Assembly (NCBI RefSeq): GCF_032050975.1
Contig: NZ_CP116967.1
Coordinates: 1,919,001-1,983,000 of the forward strand
Direction: 5' to 3'
From: Candidatus Nitrospira allomarina
Lineage (GTDB): Bacteria > Nitrospirota > Nitrospiria > Nitrospirales > UBA8639
DNA: 64,000 nt
Numbering within the stretch: the stretch's first letter is position 1; each line of letters begins with the position of its first letter. This document shows, in pieces, positions 19,441-27,964 of the stretch. A program made the translations under genes and the position numbers. Under the pieces are notes generated by a model. It made no database searches. It was not told the DNA's origin and saw only the letters and a list, made by a program, of their open reading frames with translations.

Positions 19441-20322
19441 GTGGTGAAAATCGGATTAATTCAATTGGCTTGCTCCACTAATCCTGCTGAGAATCTGGAG
19501 CGAGCAGTAGGGAAGGTCGGGGAAGCGGCGCGAAATGGGGCGCAGGTTATCTGTCTGCCTGAGTTGTTTCGCTCCCAATACTTTTGCCAGAAAGAGGATA
19601 CCGCTCTGTTTGATTTGGCAGAATCCGTGCCGGGGCCTTCCACAGAGGCCTTAGCCAAAATTGCCAAATCCCATCGTGTGACGATTTTGGTGTCGTTGTT
19701 CGAGCGAAGGACGGCAGGAGTGTACCACAATTCCATTGCCGTGGTGGACGAGCGGGGAGAGATAGCCGGCCTGTATAGAAAGATGCACATTCCGGATGAT
19801 CCTGCCTATTACGAAAAGTTTTATTTCACTCCTGGGGATCGGGGTTTTCAGGGGATCAAGACGACTCACGCTGTGGTTGGGCCGTTGATCTGTTGGGATC
19901 AATGGTATCCGGAAGGTGCGCGGATGACGGCCCTGCAGGGAGCGGAAATTTTATTTTACCCCACGGCCATTGGTTGGCATCCCAAAGAAAAATCAGAAGA
20001 GGGTCAGGCGCAACGCGATGCCTGGATGACGATCCAACGCAGTCATGCCATTGCGAACGGTGTGTTTGTGGTGGCCGTGAATCGTGTCGGTCATGAGGCT
20101 CCGGCCGGAGGTGATGGCCTGGAGTTTTGGGGTAGTTCGTTTGTCTGTGATCCTTTTGGGGTGGTGCTTGCGCAGGCGTCTATTGAGAAAGAAGACACGC
20201 TGGTGGTGGATATTGATCTCAAGCGCATTGAAGAAGTCCGCCGGAACTGGCCTTTTCTTCGCGATCGCCGCATTGATGCGTATGGGGGGATCACGAAGCG
20301 ATTTATGGATGAGTCTCATTAA
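19441..20322 (+). CDS. aguB: N-carbamoylputrescine amidase AguB
   Basis: Nitrilase-superfamily hydrolase that converts N-carbamoylputrescine to putrescine, CO2 and ammonia (agmatine route of polyamine synthesis). The catalytic triad is visible as E41 (CLPELFRSQYF), K114 (LYRKMHIPDDP) and C151 (PLICWDQWYPE). The length of 293 residues is normal and the YF..PGDRGF stretch is typical of AguB. It starts with GTG at 19441. The partner enzyme, agmatine deiminase, is the next gene, which supports the specific assignment over a generic nitrilase. Confidence 0.93.
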   Translation: MVKIGLIQLACSTNPAENLERAVGKVGEAARNGAQVICLPELFRSQYFCQKEDTALFDLAESVPGPSTEALAKIAKSHRVTILVSLFERRTAGVYHNSIAVVDERGEIAGLYRKMHIPDDPAYYEKFYFTPGDRGFQGIKTTHAVVGPLICWDQWYPEGARMTALQGAEILFYPTAIGWHPKEKSEEGQAQRDAWMTIQRSHAIANGVFVVAVNRVGHEAPAGGDGLEFWGSSFVCDPFGVVLAQASIEKEDTLVVDIDLKRIEEVRRNWPFLRDRRIDAYGGITKRFMDESH

Positions 20323-20348
20323 TCCGGCCTTTGTACAAATTTGCGGTG

Positions 20349-20403
20349 CTGACCCTTACCCTAGGCCTTTTCTTTGAGGCCGAGCTCTTTTAGGAAGAGG
20401 GAA
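20349..20403 (+). repeat. Left copy of a degenerate direct repeat flanking the DUF559 module
   Basis: Begins CTGACCCTTACCCTAGGCC and includes TTGAGGCCGAGCTCTT and an AGGAAGAGG end. It resembles the right copy at 20858-20902 (CTGACCTTGCCCT...TCGAGGCCAAACTCTT...AGGGAGAAGG). A third fragment with CCTTTGGGGAAAGGATCAGG follows at about 20450-20485. Such C/T-rich 'CTGACC-TT-CCCT' repeats often accompany DUF559 genes in bacterial genomes (recollection, not checked here). Confidence 0.55.
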
Positions 20404-20490
20404 GCGCTGTACCTTCCAAATGGGTAGCATGTTTTCCAATCTTCCAATTTTCCTCCTCCCTTTGGGGAAAGGATCAGGGTGAGGGAAGAG

Positions 20491-22020
20491 ATGAAGCGGA
20501 TTGCACCGAGATGGCGATCCATTGCGGCAAGGCTGCGTGGGAATCAATCGGATGCTGAACAACGGCTCTGGGGCCGGATTCGAGATGGTCAGATTAAGGA
20601 ATGGAAGTTCAGGCGGCAACATCCAATCGGTGGGAGTGTTGTTGATTTCTGTTGTTTGGAAGGGATGCTGATTATTGAACTGGAAGGGGAACAACATCCA
20701 GAACAGAAAAAAGCTGATGAGGAGTGCATCAATTATTTGACGACGTTGGGTTTTCGGGTCCTTAGATTTTGCCATGATGATGTTCTAACGAAGACTGATG
20801 ATGTGGTGAAGGAGATTGTGAGAGTCATGGAACGTTCTGAAGGCTTTGCCCCTATCCCTGACCTTGCCCTCTCCTCGAGGCCAAACTCTTCCAGGGAGAA
20901 GGACACGGAGGTTTTTTCGCCTGGTACTTTTTCCTTTCAAGAGAAAAATCCTCATAGAGAGAGTAGGGCTGAGTTAGGATTGAGAATGCCCGCAGAGTGG
21001 GAACGGCACGAGGCGACTTGGCTGGGATGGCCCCATAATACGAAAGATTGGCCTGGGAAAATGGGAGCGATCTCTTGGGTGTATGGGGAAATGGTCCGGA
21101 GGCTGTCTTTAGGAGAATTTGTTCGGATTCTCGTGAATGACAAAGACCATGAATTGAAAGCCAGACGGGTGTTGGACAAAGTTGGGGTCGATATGACCCG
21201 TATTCAATTTTTTCGTGTTCCGACCAATCGAGGGTGGGCGCGTGACTTTGGCCCCATTTTCGTAAAACGGGACCAGTCTGATCTTCAGGTGGCCATTGCC
21301 CGTTTTCGTTTTACAGCCTGGGCCAAGTATCCGGATTGGCAATTGGATGATCGTATTCCGGTTCGATTAGGCCGGAAACTTAAGATTCCCGTGGTCCCTG
21401 TTGAGCGAAATGGTGGAGGGGTGGTTCTGGAGGGTGGCGCCATCGATGTGAATGGCCAAGGAACGTTGTTGACCACGGAAGAATGTGTGTTGGATGAGCA
21501 GGTCCAGGTAAGGAATCCCGGGTTTTCCCGACAGGAATATGAGGAAGTGTTTGGCACACATTTAGGCATTTCCCAGGTTCTCTGGTTAGGACAAGGCATT
21601 GCCGGTGACGATACGCATGGGCATGTTGATGATGTATGCCGGTTTGTGGATCCCTATACGGTGGTGCTGTGTCAGGAATCCAATCCAGCCGATGAAAACT
21701 ATCGGCCCTTGGCTGAAAATGCCGAGCGATTAGAGGGAATGCGGGTGGAAGACGGGAGAAAGTTACTGGTGGTTCCCTTGCCGATGCCTGAGCCGCTCTA
21801 TTTTGAGGGACGACGGCTACCTGCCAGTTATGCCAATTTTTATATCGGGAATGCTGTCGTGTTGGTGCCGACCTTTAATGATCCCCACGATCGGGTGGCA
21901 GTGGGGATTATGTCTGACCTGTTTCCTGATCGAACTGTGGTAGGTATTCATGCCGTGGATCTGGTCTGGGGATTTGGGACCATTCATTGCTTGACGCAAC
22001 AACAGCCAGCCTCTGATTAA
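20491..22020 (+). CDS. aguA: DUF559 nuclease-like domain fused to agmatine deiminase AguA
   Basis: One continuous reading frame carries two unrelated modules. Residues about 1-115 are a DUF559 (restriction-endonuclease-like) domain with SDAEQRLWGRIRDGQI, VVDFCCLEGMLIIELEGEQH and LGFRVLRFCHDDVL. After a low-complexity linker (about 115-165) comes full agmatine deiminase, beginning MPAEWERHEATWLGWPHN at 20986. It contains the GDDTHGHVDD motif and a C-terminal GTIHC whose Cys (ten residues from the end) is the expected nucleophile. AguA hydrolyses agmatine to N-carbamoylputrescine, the substrate of AguB upstream. GGGAAGAG precedes the ATG at 20491; GTG at 20479 is possible. AguA may also start internally at 20986 (AGGATTGAG upstream), making two products from one frame. 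Whether the fusion protein is made is not known. Confidence 0.85.
   Translation: MKRIAPRWRSIAARLRGNQSDAEQRLWGRIRDGQIKEWKFRRQHPIGGSVVDFCCLEGMLIIELEGEQHPEQKKADEECINYLTTLGFRVLRFCHDDVLTKTDDVVKEIVRVMERSEGFAPIPDLALSSRPNSSREKDTEVFSPGTFSFQEKNPHRESRAELGLRMPAEWERHEATWLGWPHNTKDWPGKMGAISWVYGEMVRRLSLGEFVRILVNDKDHELKARRVLDKVGVDMTRIQFFRVPTNRGWARDFGPIFVKRDQSDLQVAIARFRFTAWAKYPDWQLDDRIPVRLGRKLKIPVVPVERNGGGVVLEGGAIDVNGQGTLLTTEECVLDEQVQVRNPGFSRQEYEEVFGTHLGISQVLWLGQGIAGDDTHGHVDDVCRFVDPYTVVLCQESNPADENYRPLAENAERLEGMRVEDGRKLLVVPLPMPEPLYFEGRRLPASYANFYIGNAVVLVPTFNDPHDRVAVGIMSDLFPDRTVVGIHAVDLVWGFGTIHCLTQQQPASD
20858..20902 (+). repeat. Right copy of the degenerate direct repeat, inside the reading frame
   Basis: This copy encodes the linker between the DUF559 and AguA modules. 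It matches the left copy at 20349-20403 in orientation and core (GAGGCC-A-CTCTT-AGG-AGAAGG). Its position inside the frame suggests that the module and its flanking repeats arrived as a unit. Confidence 0.55.
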
Positions 22021-22043
22021 TTATCGATCCTCATGGAGCGTTC

Positions 22044-23003
22044 ATGAATACCTCTTCCCCTGCGGCCGATCCTTTGATTCTTCCTTCGCCTGTTCGAATC
22101 GGATGGATTGGTGTCGGAGTAATGGGCGCGCCAATGTGCGAACATCTCCTTCGTGCGGGGTATGCGTTGACGGTATTTACCCGCACCCCTTCTAAAGCGC
22201 AGGTGTTGTTGGATCAAGGCGCCCGGTGGGCAGAATCTCCGGTTGCCGTAGCTGCGGGAGCCGATGTGGTTTGTACAATGGTGGGTTTTCCTCAGGATGT
22301 TCGTCAGATTTATCTCCAACCAGATGGACTGCTGCCGCAGGCTCGCCCTGGTCAGGTTTTCGTGGATTTCACCACTTCTGAGCCGACGCTGGCTCGTGAA
22401 TTAGCCAGGGTGGCCGCTTCAAAATCCGCATCGGCTCTGGATGCGCCGGTTTCTGGCGGTGACGTTGGGGCCAGAGATGGCAAGTTGTCCATTATGGTGG
22501 GTGGAGATTTAATGACATTTGAAGCGGTCAGGTCGATTTTGTCCGTGTTTGGCAGAACCGTAGTGTATCAAGGCCAAGCAGGATGCGGGCAGCATGCCAA
22601 ACTCTGTAATCAAATAACGATTGCGGGCACGATGATCGGTGTGTGTGAAGCGTTATTGTATGCCCACAAAGCCGGGTTGGATGGTGAAATCTTGTTGCGT
22701 TCCATATCCAGAGGGGCTGCGGGATGCTGGACACTTGACCATCTGGCACCTCGGATATTGAAACGGGATTTTGAGGCCGGATTTTTTGTGGAACATTTTA
22801 TTAAGGATATGGGTATGGCGTTAGATGAAGCCAAGCGAATGGGCTTACTTCTGACAGGGCTTTCACTGGTTCGAAAGCTCTATGTTGCGATTCAAGCCAA
22901 TGGTCACGGGCGTTCCGGGACGCATGCGTTGTTGTTGGCGCTGGAAGATCTATCTCCGACTTTTTTACCTGCAGATACCTCTCCTTCCGCTTTGTCAAAG
23001 TAG
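22044..23003 (+). CDS. NAD(P)-dependent beta-hydroxyacid dehydrogenase (3-hydroxyisobutyrate dehydrogenase family)
   Basis: A 319-residue 6-phosphogluconate-dehydrogenase-type protein. The Rossmann motif is IGWIGVGVMGAPM (about 18-31), the substrate-binding signature DAPVSGGDVGARDGKLSIMV lies near 135, and the catalytic Lys is in HAKLCNQ near 190. Family members reduce or oxidise small beta-hydroxyacids or semialdehydes; the real substrate is unknown. It is 23 bp after aguA, so likely in the same operon. Confidence 0.88.
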   Translation: MNTSSPAADPLILPSPVRIGWIGVGVMGAPMCEHLLRAGYALTVFTRTPSKAQVLLDQGARWAESPVAVAAGADVVCTMVGFPQDVRQIYLQPDGLLPQARPGQVFVDFTTSEPTLARELARVAASKSASALDAPVSGGDVGARDGKLSIMVGGDLMTFEAVRSILSVFGRTVVYQGQAGCGQHAKLCNQITIAGTMIGVCEALLYAHKAGLDGEILLRSISRGAAGCWTLDHLAPRILKRDFEAGFFVEHFIKDMGMALDEAKRMGLLLTGLSLVRKLYVAIQANGHGRSGTHALLLALEDLSPTFLPADTSPSALSK

Positions 23004-23103
23004 TGCAAATCCCTATCCGCATTTTCTCCAAGGTTTATTCCTATGAATACGGGCCAGGCTCCCGCTCTGCTGGACTAATGCTCGGTCGTGACGAAAATAC
23101 GCA

Positions 23104-23436
23104 TTAGCTTTTTTCGGCCAATGTTCCTAGAAATAAAATTGCTAACCCGAGTCTTTTCTTTTGTGTTTTATCTTCGTTATCTCTTTCCCTTGATCCTGCC
23201 TCACTGTGGTTGGTGAATTTTGACGGGTGGGGAGTACGATTTTTTTCTGAAGGGTGGGTCTTTGATGTCATGCTGATGGGGTGAGTACTGTGGATGTTGA
23301 GGGGGTGAATGGGGGAAGGCATGGGCAGTTCCCGAGCTTGTGCTTCATTCAGGAGAAACGCGACCGAGAGGGCCAGGCCTGTGAGGCCTACGAGACGCCA
23401 TATTTTTGTGGTCTGATGCTGGCGGATCTGTTCCAT
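23104..23436 (-). CDS. Small secreted or membrane-anchored hypothetical protein
   Basis: About 110 residues: a basic N-terminus, one hydrophobic helix (about 15-33, ending LLNEAQARE, possibly a signal peptide), a Pro/His/Ser-rich linker and a second hydrophobic stretch at the C-terminus (LGLAILFLGTLAEKS). The start at 23436 follows CGGAGGG by about seven bases and is better than the longer ATG at 23505. It lies about 210 bp downstream of the HD-GYP gene on the same strand. Not recognised. Confidence 0.55.
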   Translation of the reverse strand: MEQIRQHQTTKIWRLVGLTGLALSVAFLLNEAQARELPMPSPIHPLNIHSTHPISMTSKTHPSEKNRTPHPSKFTNHSEAGSRERDNEDKTQKKRLGLAILFLGTLAEKS

Positions 23437-23644
23437 TTTGAGCCCTCCGTTCCGCCACTGATGCGGCGAGACATCTTTGGGTAATACTCGGGCCAGTATC
23501 GACATTATTGTTTGAAACTTGCGGGAGGGCTTAGTGGTGGTTGTTCCTCGACATTGCCGTGGATTGCAGGTTATTTCAACGGGAACCTGTTCTTCCTGGT
23601 TGGACTGAGGGAGTACTCGCTAACTGACCGACGGACAGGGATGG

Positions 23645-24919
23645 CTACAACGCCATCCAATTTTCCAGGGCAGAATCAAGGTCAATGCCGACTTGTTCGG
23701 GGGCAAGGACCCGCACAATTTCTGGCCGTGATTCATGAGAGGAGAGTACAGAGATGTTGAACGGGATCGGTTCAGGCAAGGGTTGATGAATTGCGTCCTG
23801 GATAAGGAGGATCGTGGGTTGCAGCAGATCATCTCTTGAGTTCGCTGTGACGATTCCCCGTTCTCCGGTACTCAATTCCACCAGAGCATAGGTGGGATAG
23901 ATTCCAATAAGATTAATGAATGTCGCCACTAATGCGCCATCTAAAAGCCCTTTCTTGCCTTGTTGATATAACGATTGGAGGGCGCTTCTGACCGGGAGGG
24001 GCTTCCCTGTGTGATGACCGGTTAATAGTTCATCATATTCGTCGACAATACGGAGGATTCGACTGGATGTTTGAATTTTGGCTGGATCACTATTCGCAGG
24101 GTATCCAGTGCCATCCAGGGCAATATGATGTTCCCGGATTAACGTATCAACCTCGTCCGAGAGACTCGACTGTTGGGACAGTATCTCCACTCCCCGATGG
24201 GGATGTTTATGGTACAGGACTAATTCTGCGTCAGATAACTGGTTGATCGGTCGGTGAAGGACTTGTGGAATGTTCAAGAGCCCAGCGTCATGGAGAAGGC
24301 CCGCGCTTGCCAGGTGTTGTAACGCTGTATTGTCCAACCCCACAGCTCGTCCCAATAACACGGCTAATGTGCTGACCGCAAGTGCATGCTCGAATAAGGC
24401 GGGAGAAAAGTCTCTGGTCCGAATCATTGCGATACAGGCTTCTTCATGTCGGAGGGATTCGGCCATGACGGATTCAGTGATCTGATGAACCTGTTCCATG
24501 GCGAGCCGTCCGGTTTTTTGCAGTGTGTGGAGGATATCCTGGATGCCTTCAAGTATATACACCCTCACCATTTTCATCGTGGTAAGTTCACCGGATAAGG
24601 ATTTTCCCTTAACAGAGGGTGAAAGGTGGTCAAGTCGTGCGGCTTCGGGCGGGCGGGAGGAATCAGGTATGGGTGAATTCGGGGTGGATGAGACATCATC
24701 ATGGGTGTGCGGTGGTTTAGAATCTTGTAATACATCAAGCCCACGATCAGTATCAATGGTGATTTCTTGAATTCCAGCCTGTTCTAATTTGGCAATATCG
24801 CTCGAAGATTTGATGAGAAACCGGTGCACGAGGAATGGTGTCTTGAGCCATGAACGGTCGATTCCACAAAGGTACATTCCCACTTGAGCGGAAGTTGTTG
24901 GAATTCGTTTGATGGCCAT
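23645..24919 (-). CDS. HD-GYP/DUF3391 protein (paralogue of 13125-14348)
   Basis: The same architecture as the first HD-GYP gene: DUF3391 (about 1-60, VGMYLCGIDRSWLKTPF) and an HD-GYP domain (about 175-340). The HD pair is present (LLHDAGLLNIP) and so is the GYP motif. The HHExxDGxGYP signature, however, reads HHIALDGTGYP, so the Glu normally involved in metal binding is Ile. Activity on c-di-GMP may therefore be reduced or lost (inference). ATG at 24919. Confidence 0.88.
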   Translation of the reverse strand: MAIKRIPTTSAQVGMYLCGIDRSWLKTPFLVHRFLIKSSSDIAKLEQAGIQEITIDTDRGLDVLQDSKPPHTHDDVSSTPNSPIPDSSRPPEAARLDHLSPSVKGKSLSGELTTMKMVRVYILEGIQDILHTLQKTGRLAMEQVHQITESVMAESLRHEEACIAMIRTRDFSPALFEHALAVSTLAVLLGRAVGLDNTALQHLASAGLLHDAGLLNIPQVLHRPINQLSDAELVLYHKHPHRGVEILSQQSSLSDEVDTLIREHHIALDGTGYPANSDPAKIQTSSRILRIVDEYDELLTGHHTGKPLPVRSALQSLYQQGKKGLLDGALVATFINLIGIYPTYALVELSTGERGIVTANSRDDLLQPTILLIQDAIHQPLPEPIPFNISVLSSHESRPEIVRVLAPEQVGIDLDSALENWMAL

Positions 24920-25233
24920 ATGTACTCCGATGAGGAGTTCTTAGGAAGGAAATTTCATTTCTTCCTTGTGGGGAATGCCTGGTGTCCTCATCGGCGTTCT
25001 TTCTGCCGTTCTTAACCTCACCACAGTAGTGAACACGTGGTGAGAGTGAAGGGCTTGCCATCTCTAAGGATGTGTTGTGATAGGGGAGATGTCTCTGTTG
25101 TGCAATGACAGAAAATTCTGTGAATTGATAAGGCCCATGGACCATCAGAGTCAACAAACCATACTGCCTGACCTCATGAAATTTAAGTGTTCTCCTTGCC
25201 AGGCCGAAAAGGGGAAGACAGCTTTCACGGGGG
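24920..25233. other. Divergent intergenic region
   Basis: This region separates the minus-strand HD-GYP gene from the plus-strand Lon-like gene and should hold both promoters. It contains a short inverted repeat, CCTCACCAC-(10)-CACGTGGTGAG, near 25015-25045. This could be an operator or a hairpin. No gene is apparent. Confidence 0.35.
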
Positions 25234-26034
25234 ATGGCGATGGGTGGATGTCGAGCATCATTTCACGGGGGTTTTTCAGATTCTTTATCTGGTAGGCGTG
25301 GTACTCAACGGCATGTCCTTTCGACATCTTGGTCTTTCCTCATAGGTGCCCTCCTTTCGGTGTTCCTGTCATGGGGGCTTCCTTCCTCCGGGCATGCCGC
25401 TTCAGAATCGAGTTCACCAATCAAATTTGTTCGAACGGTGATTCCCATTCTTGGGACCACGATGAATGCACAATCCGAACAGGTTGGCATTGTTGCGGAA
25501 ATTCAATTGGAATTTCTTCAGCGACGGGATCACAAGGGCTTGGATCTTCAATTTCTTTCCAGGCCAGGGAAGTTTTCACCGTATGCACAACAATCGGTCA
25601 AAGACGCTTTAATTCTGGTGGTTGAGGCAGCTGGGCTGAACCCTGATTCATGGACGGTCAAGTTTATTTTGCCCTATCCGGGAGTCACGTTGTACGGGGA
25701 AAGTTTATCGGCCATGGCGGCTCTGAATGTCGTTGCCCTTGCTAAAAATGAGCCTGTGGATGAGGAGACGGTTTTGACGGGTACCGTCACGGCCGATGGA
25801 CATGTGGGAACTGTGGGAGGAGTCCCGTTAAAGATTTTGGCTGCGTATGAACAACGGTATCGACGAGTACTTATTCCAGAGGAACCGGACGTGGCGGATG
25901 ATGATTGGGAAACCCCGTTTCTGATGGAAGTGACACCGGTGGGATCCATCAAACACGCCTATCTCGCCTTAACCCATCGGCCTCTTCGAAGCCATCTTAA
26001 TGACCAGTCCCTTGCTGCCAGCCTAACCCACTAA
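25234..26034 (+). CDS. Secreted or membrane-anchored Lon-like (S16) Ser-Lys protease
   Basis: A hydrophobic segment (about 33-55, ending SSGHAAS) looks like a signal peptide or anchor, placing the protease domain outside the cytoplasm. The domain aligns by eye with the Lon proteolytic domain: YGESLSAMAALNVVALAKN corresponds to DGPSAG of Lon, followed by LTGTVTADGHVGTVGGVPLK and VLIPEE. The catalytic pair would be S157 and K200. Their spacing of 43 residues equals that of E. coli Lon (S679/K722). No AAA domain is present. The start is uncertain; ATGs at 25234 and 25240 both follow a G-rich stretch. Substrate unknown. Confidence 0.75.
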   Translation: MAMGGCRASFHGGFSDSLSGRRGTQRHVLSTSWSFLIGALLSVFLSWGLPSSGHAASESSSPIKFVRTVIPILGTTMNAQSEQVGIVAEIQLEFLQRRDHKGLDLQFLSRPGKFSPYAQQSVKDALILVVEAAGLNPDSWTVKFILPYPGVTLYGESLSAMAALNVVALAKNEPVDEETVLTGTVTADGHVGTVGGVPLKILAAYEQRYRRVLIPEEPDVADDDWETPFLMEVTPVGSIKHAYLALTHRPLRSHLNDQSLAASLTH

Positions 26035-26247
26035 CTTCTCTCCTATTGAACATACCGTCCTGTGTATCGTGATCTCTGTGGGGGAGGAGATTCCCCTTGT
26101 GTGGTGGATGAAAGGGTTTTGTCTCCCGCTTGCTTGTTTGGTTGGAATATTTCTATGGTAGCAAAAAGGGAAAGTATGAAATTTTGGCTTGGGTCTTTCT
26201 CTTTGCAGGTTTACGTGTTAAAGGAAATATCTATGGGGTAATTTTCT

Positions 26248-26916
26248 ATGATCCGACCATGTTTTGCGGTTGATATTGATAATGTCTTAGGCCGGGCGGA
26301 GCCTGAAGTTCAGCGTTTATTTCAGGAATTGACGGGAAGATTGTGGCCTGTGGGTCTGTATGGCAGTGCCGGTGGATTGGATGCTAGCCAGTTAGCGCCT
26401 GAGCTCCTTGAAGAGATTTTTTGCCGGTTCCACCAGGAGTCTATCCCACGGCTACCTTTGTTTCCTGGGGCAAAACAGGCCTTGACTCTCATCCATCGTC
26501 GCTATCGGGTTATCATTGTGACGGCCCGTCGTCCGTATTCACGACCTCAGACTCTTTGTTGGTTAGAAAGACATGGTCTTCCTTTTGATGCGTTGTACCA
26601 TACTGAAGAAAAAACCGACATTCCCGAAACAATTACAGCCGCGATTGACGATCATCCTCACCATATTCAGGCCTATCGTGCCCTCGGTAGACAAGTCTTT
26701 GTCATGGATCAACCCTGGAATCGTGCAATTCCTCATGCTGATGTTATTCGGGTGAGTGGTTGGGATGCTCTAGTGCAGTGGTTGCATGTCCGACATCTTC
26801 CCAGTTGGCCCAAACATATCCCGGAGTCTCCTACTGGTCGGCAGTTGTTCTCAGTTCATCTCAAGGTTTCTTCCTTGACGGCGGCCGGTGTGGGAACGGA
26901 ATTCACACAGCCGTAA
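26248..26916 (+). CDS. HAD-superfamily phosphatase (5'-nucleotidase C-like)
   Basis: A 222-residue protein with HAD motifs: motif I FAVDIDNVL (D9/D11), motif II VIIVTARRPYS, a Lys in TEEKTDIP, and motif IV AAIDDHPHH. The layout matches the small cap-containing NT5C-like group that dephosphorylates nucleotides, but specificity cannot be read from sequence. ATG at 26248, standing alone with 213 bp upstream. Confidence 0.75.
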   Translation: MIRPCFAVDIDNVLGRAEPEVQRLFQELTGRLWPVGLYGSAGGLDASQLAPELLEEIFCRFHQESIPRLPLFPGAKQALTLIHRRYRVIIVTARRPYSRPQTLCWLERHGLPFDALYHTEEKTDIPETITAAIDDHPHHIQAYRALGRQVFVMDQPWNRAIPHADVIRVSGWDALVQWLHVRHLPSWPKHIPESPTGRQLFSVHLKVSSLTAAGVGTEFTQP

Positions 26917-27049
26917 GTGGACGAGCGTTGGGGGGAGCAGGAAAGATTTTAAGGGAACCCGCCGATAAAGGGTAGAGGTTCTTTGCTTTTGAGATGCGGT
27001 TTAATTCCGCACAGATGTTGATCTCTGTTAAGCCAACTCCAGAAAACTA

Positions 27050-27535
27050 ATGATAACTCTGCCTATTCACACGGTCCTGCTTGTTGACGATAACCCTGAT
27101 GACTGTGAAATCGTCAAAGAGGCATGGGACGAGATCCCGATAGGACAGGAATTGCGGTGCGTGAATGATGGCACCGAATTGCTGGATTATTTGTATTGCC
27201 GTGGTCCATTTTCGAGGAGAGAATGCGCGCCACGCCCCAGTGTGATCCTCTTGGATTTGAATATGCCTCACATGACCGGCGGGGAAGTTCTCACTGAAAT
27301 CAAGAAGGATCCATCTTTAGCATCCATACCCATTGTGGTGTTGACTACGTCAAAAGCTCCAAGAGATATCGGTCATACCGCCGGGATGGGAGTGAATGGA
27401 TACATGCAAAAACCCGATTCTTATAGCGGGTATCTCCGGATGTTTACTAATTTGAAAATGCATTGGGCGGAAATTCTTGCCCAACCATTGGCCGGAAGTG
27501 GCGGGGATTCCTCTAACAATGTTGCCTGGTGTTAA
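27050..27535 (+). CDS. Single-domain response regulator (Rcp1-like)
   Basis: A stand-alone receiver of 161 residues. The acidic pair is in LLVDDNPDD (about 11-18), the phospho-acceptor is D69 (VILLDLNMP), a Thr lies in VVLTTSK, and the conserved Lys is in GYMQKPDS. No output domain. The long loop after the second strand (CRGPFSRRECAPRP) is typical of Rcp1/CheY-like partners of phytochrome-type or PAS kinases. The partner kinase is unknown; the PAS kinase at 10.4 kb is one candidate. Confidence 0.9.
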   Translation: MITLPIHTVLLVDDNPDDCEIVKEAWDEIPIGQELRCVNDGTELLDYLYCRGPFSRRECAPRPSVILLDLNMPHMTGGEVLTEIKKDPSLASIPIVVLTTSKAPRDIGHTAGMGVNGYMQKPDSYSGYLRMFTNLKMHWAEILAQPLAGSGGDSSNNVAWC

Positions 27536-27952
27536 AAGTCGGTGCTGTGAGGGATTTGCCATTCTTCCAGGCGAATTTTGGTTCCTGTTCTTTCTTCTCT
27601 CTTCATTTCTTTTGACCGCTCCTGCTCTAGATTGGTTTTTCCCGTCCCTCATGAAGGCTCGATATGCGGAATACAATTAGATTTCTTCATAATTAGCCGA
27701 TTTCTCCTCTTTTTCGTCACGTGCATTATTGGCTTCCAGTGGTCCTGCATTTCAATATTTCTTATCCTAACTAGGGATTGGGAATGTTCGTTCTGTCCAG
27801 ATAAGCGGCTTCTGCTCCCCCCTAAAGTTCTCTTCTCAACAACCGACACTATCCTATATGGACTAACGAGTAGTGATAACGAGAGATCCACCTGTCCAAT
27901 TATCCTTCAGGGATCCTCTAATCATTCCTTGCGTTTGAAAACCTTGGGGGCA
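27536..27952. other. Intergenic region
   Basis: About 415 bp without a convincing gene. A frame runs through it into the next gene but has no ribosome-binding site and an uncharacteristic composition. Nothing else seen. Confidence 0.4.
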
Positions 27953-27964
27953 ATGGGAAACACA

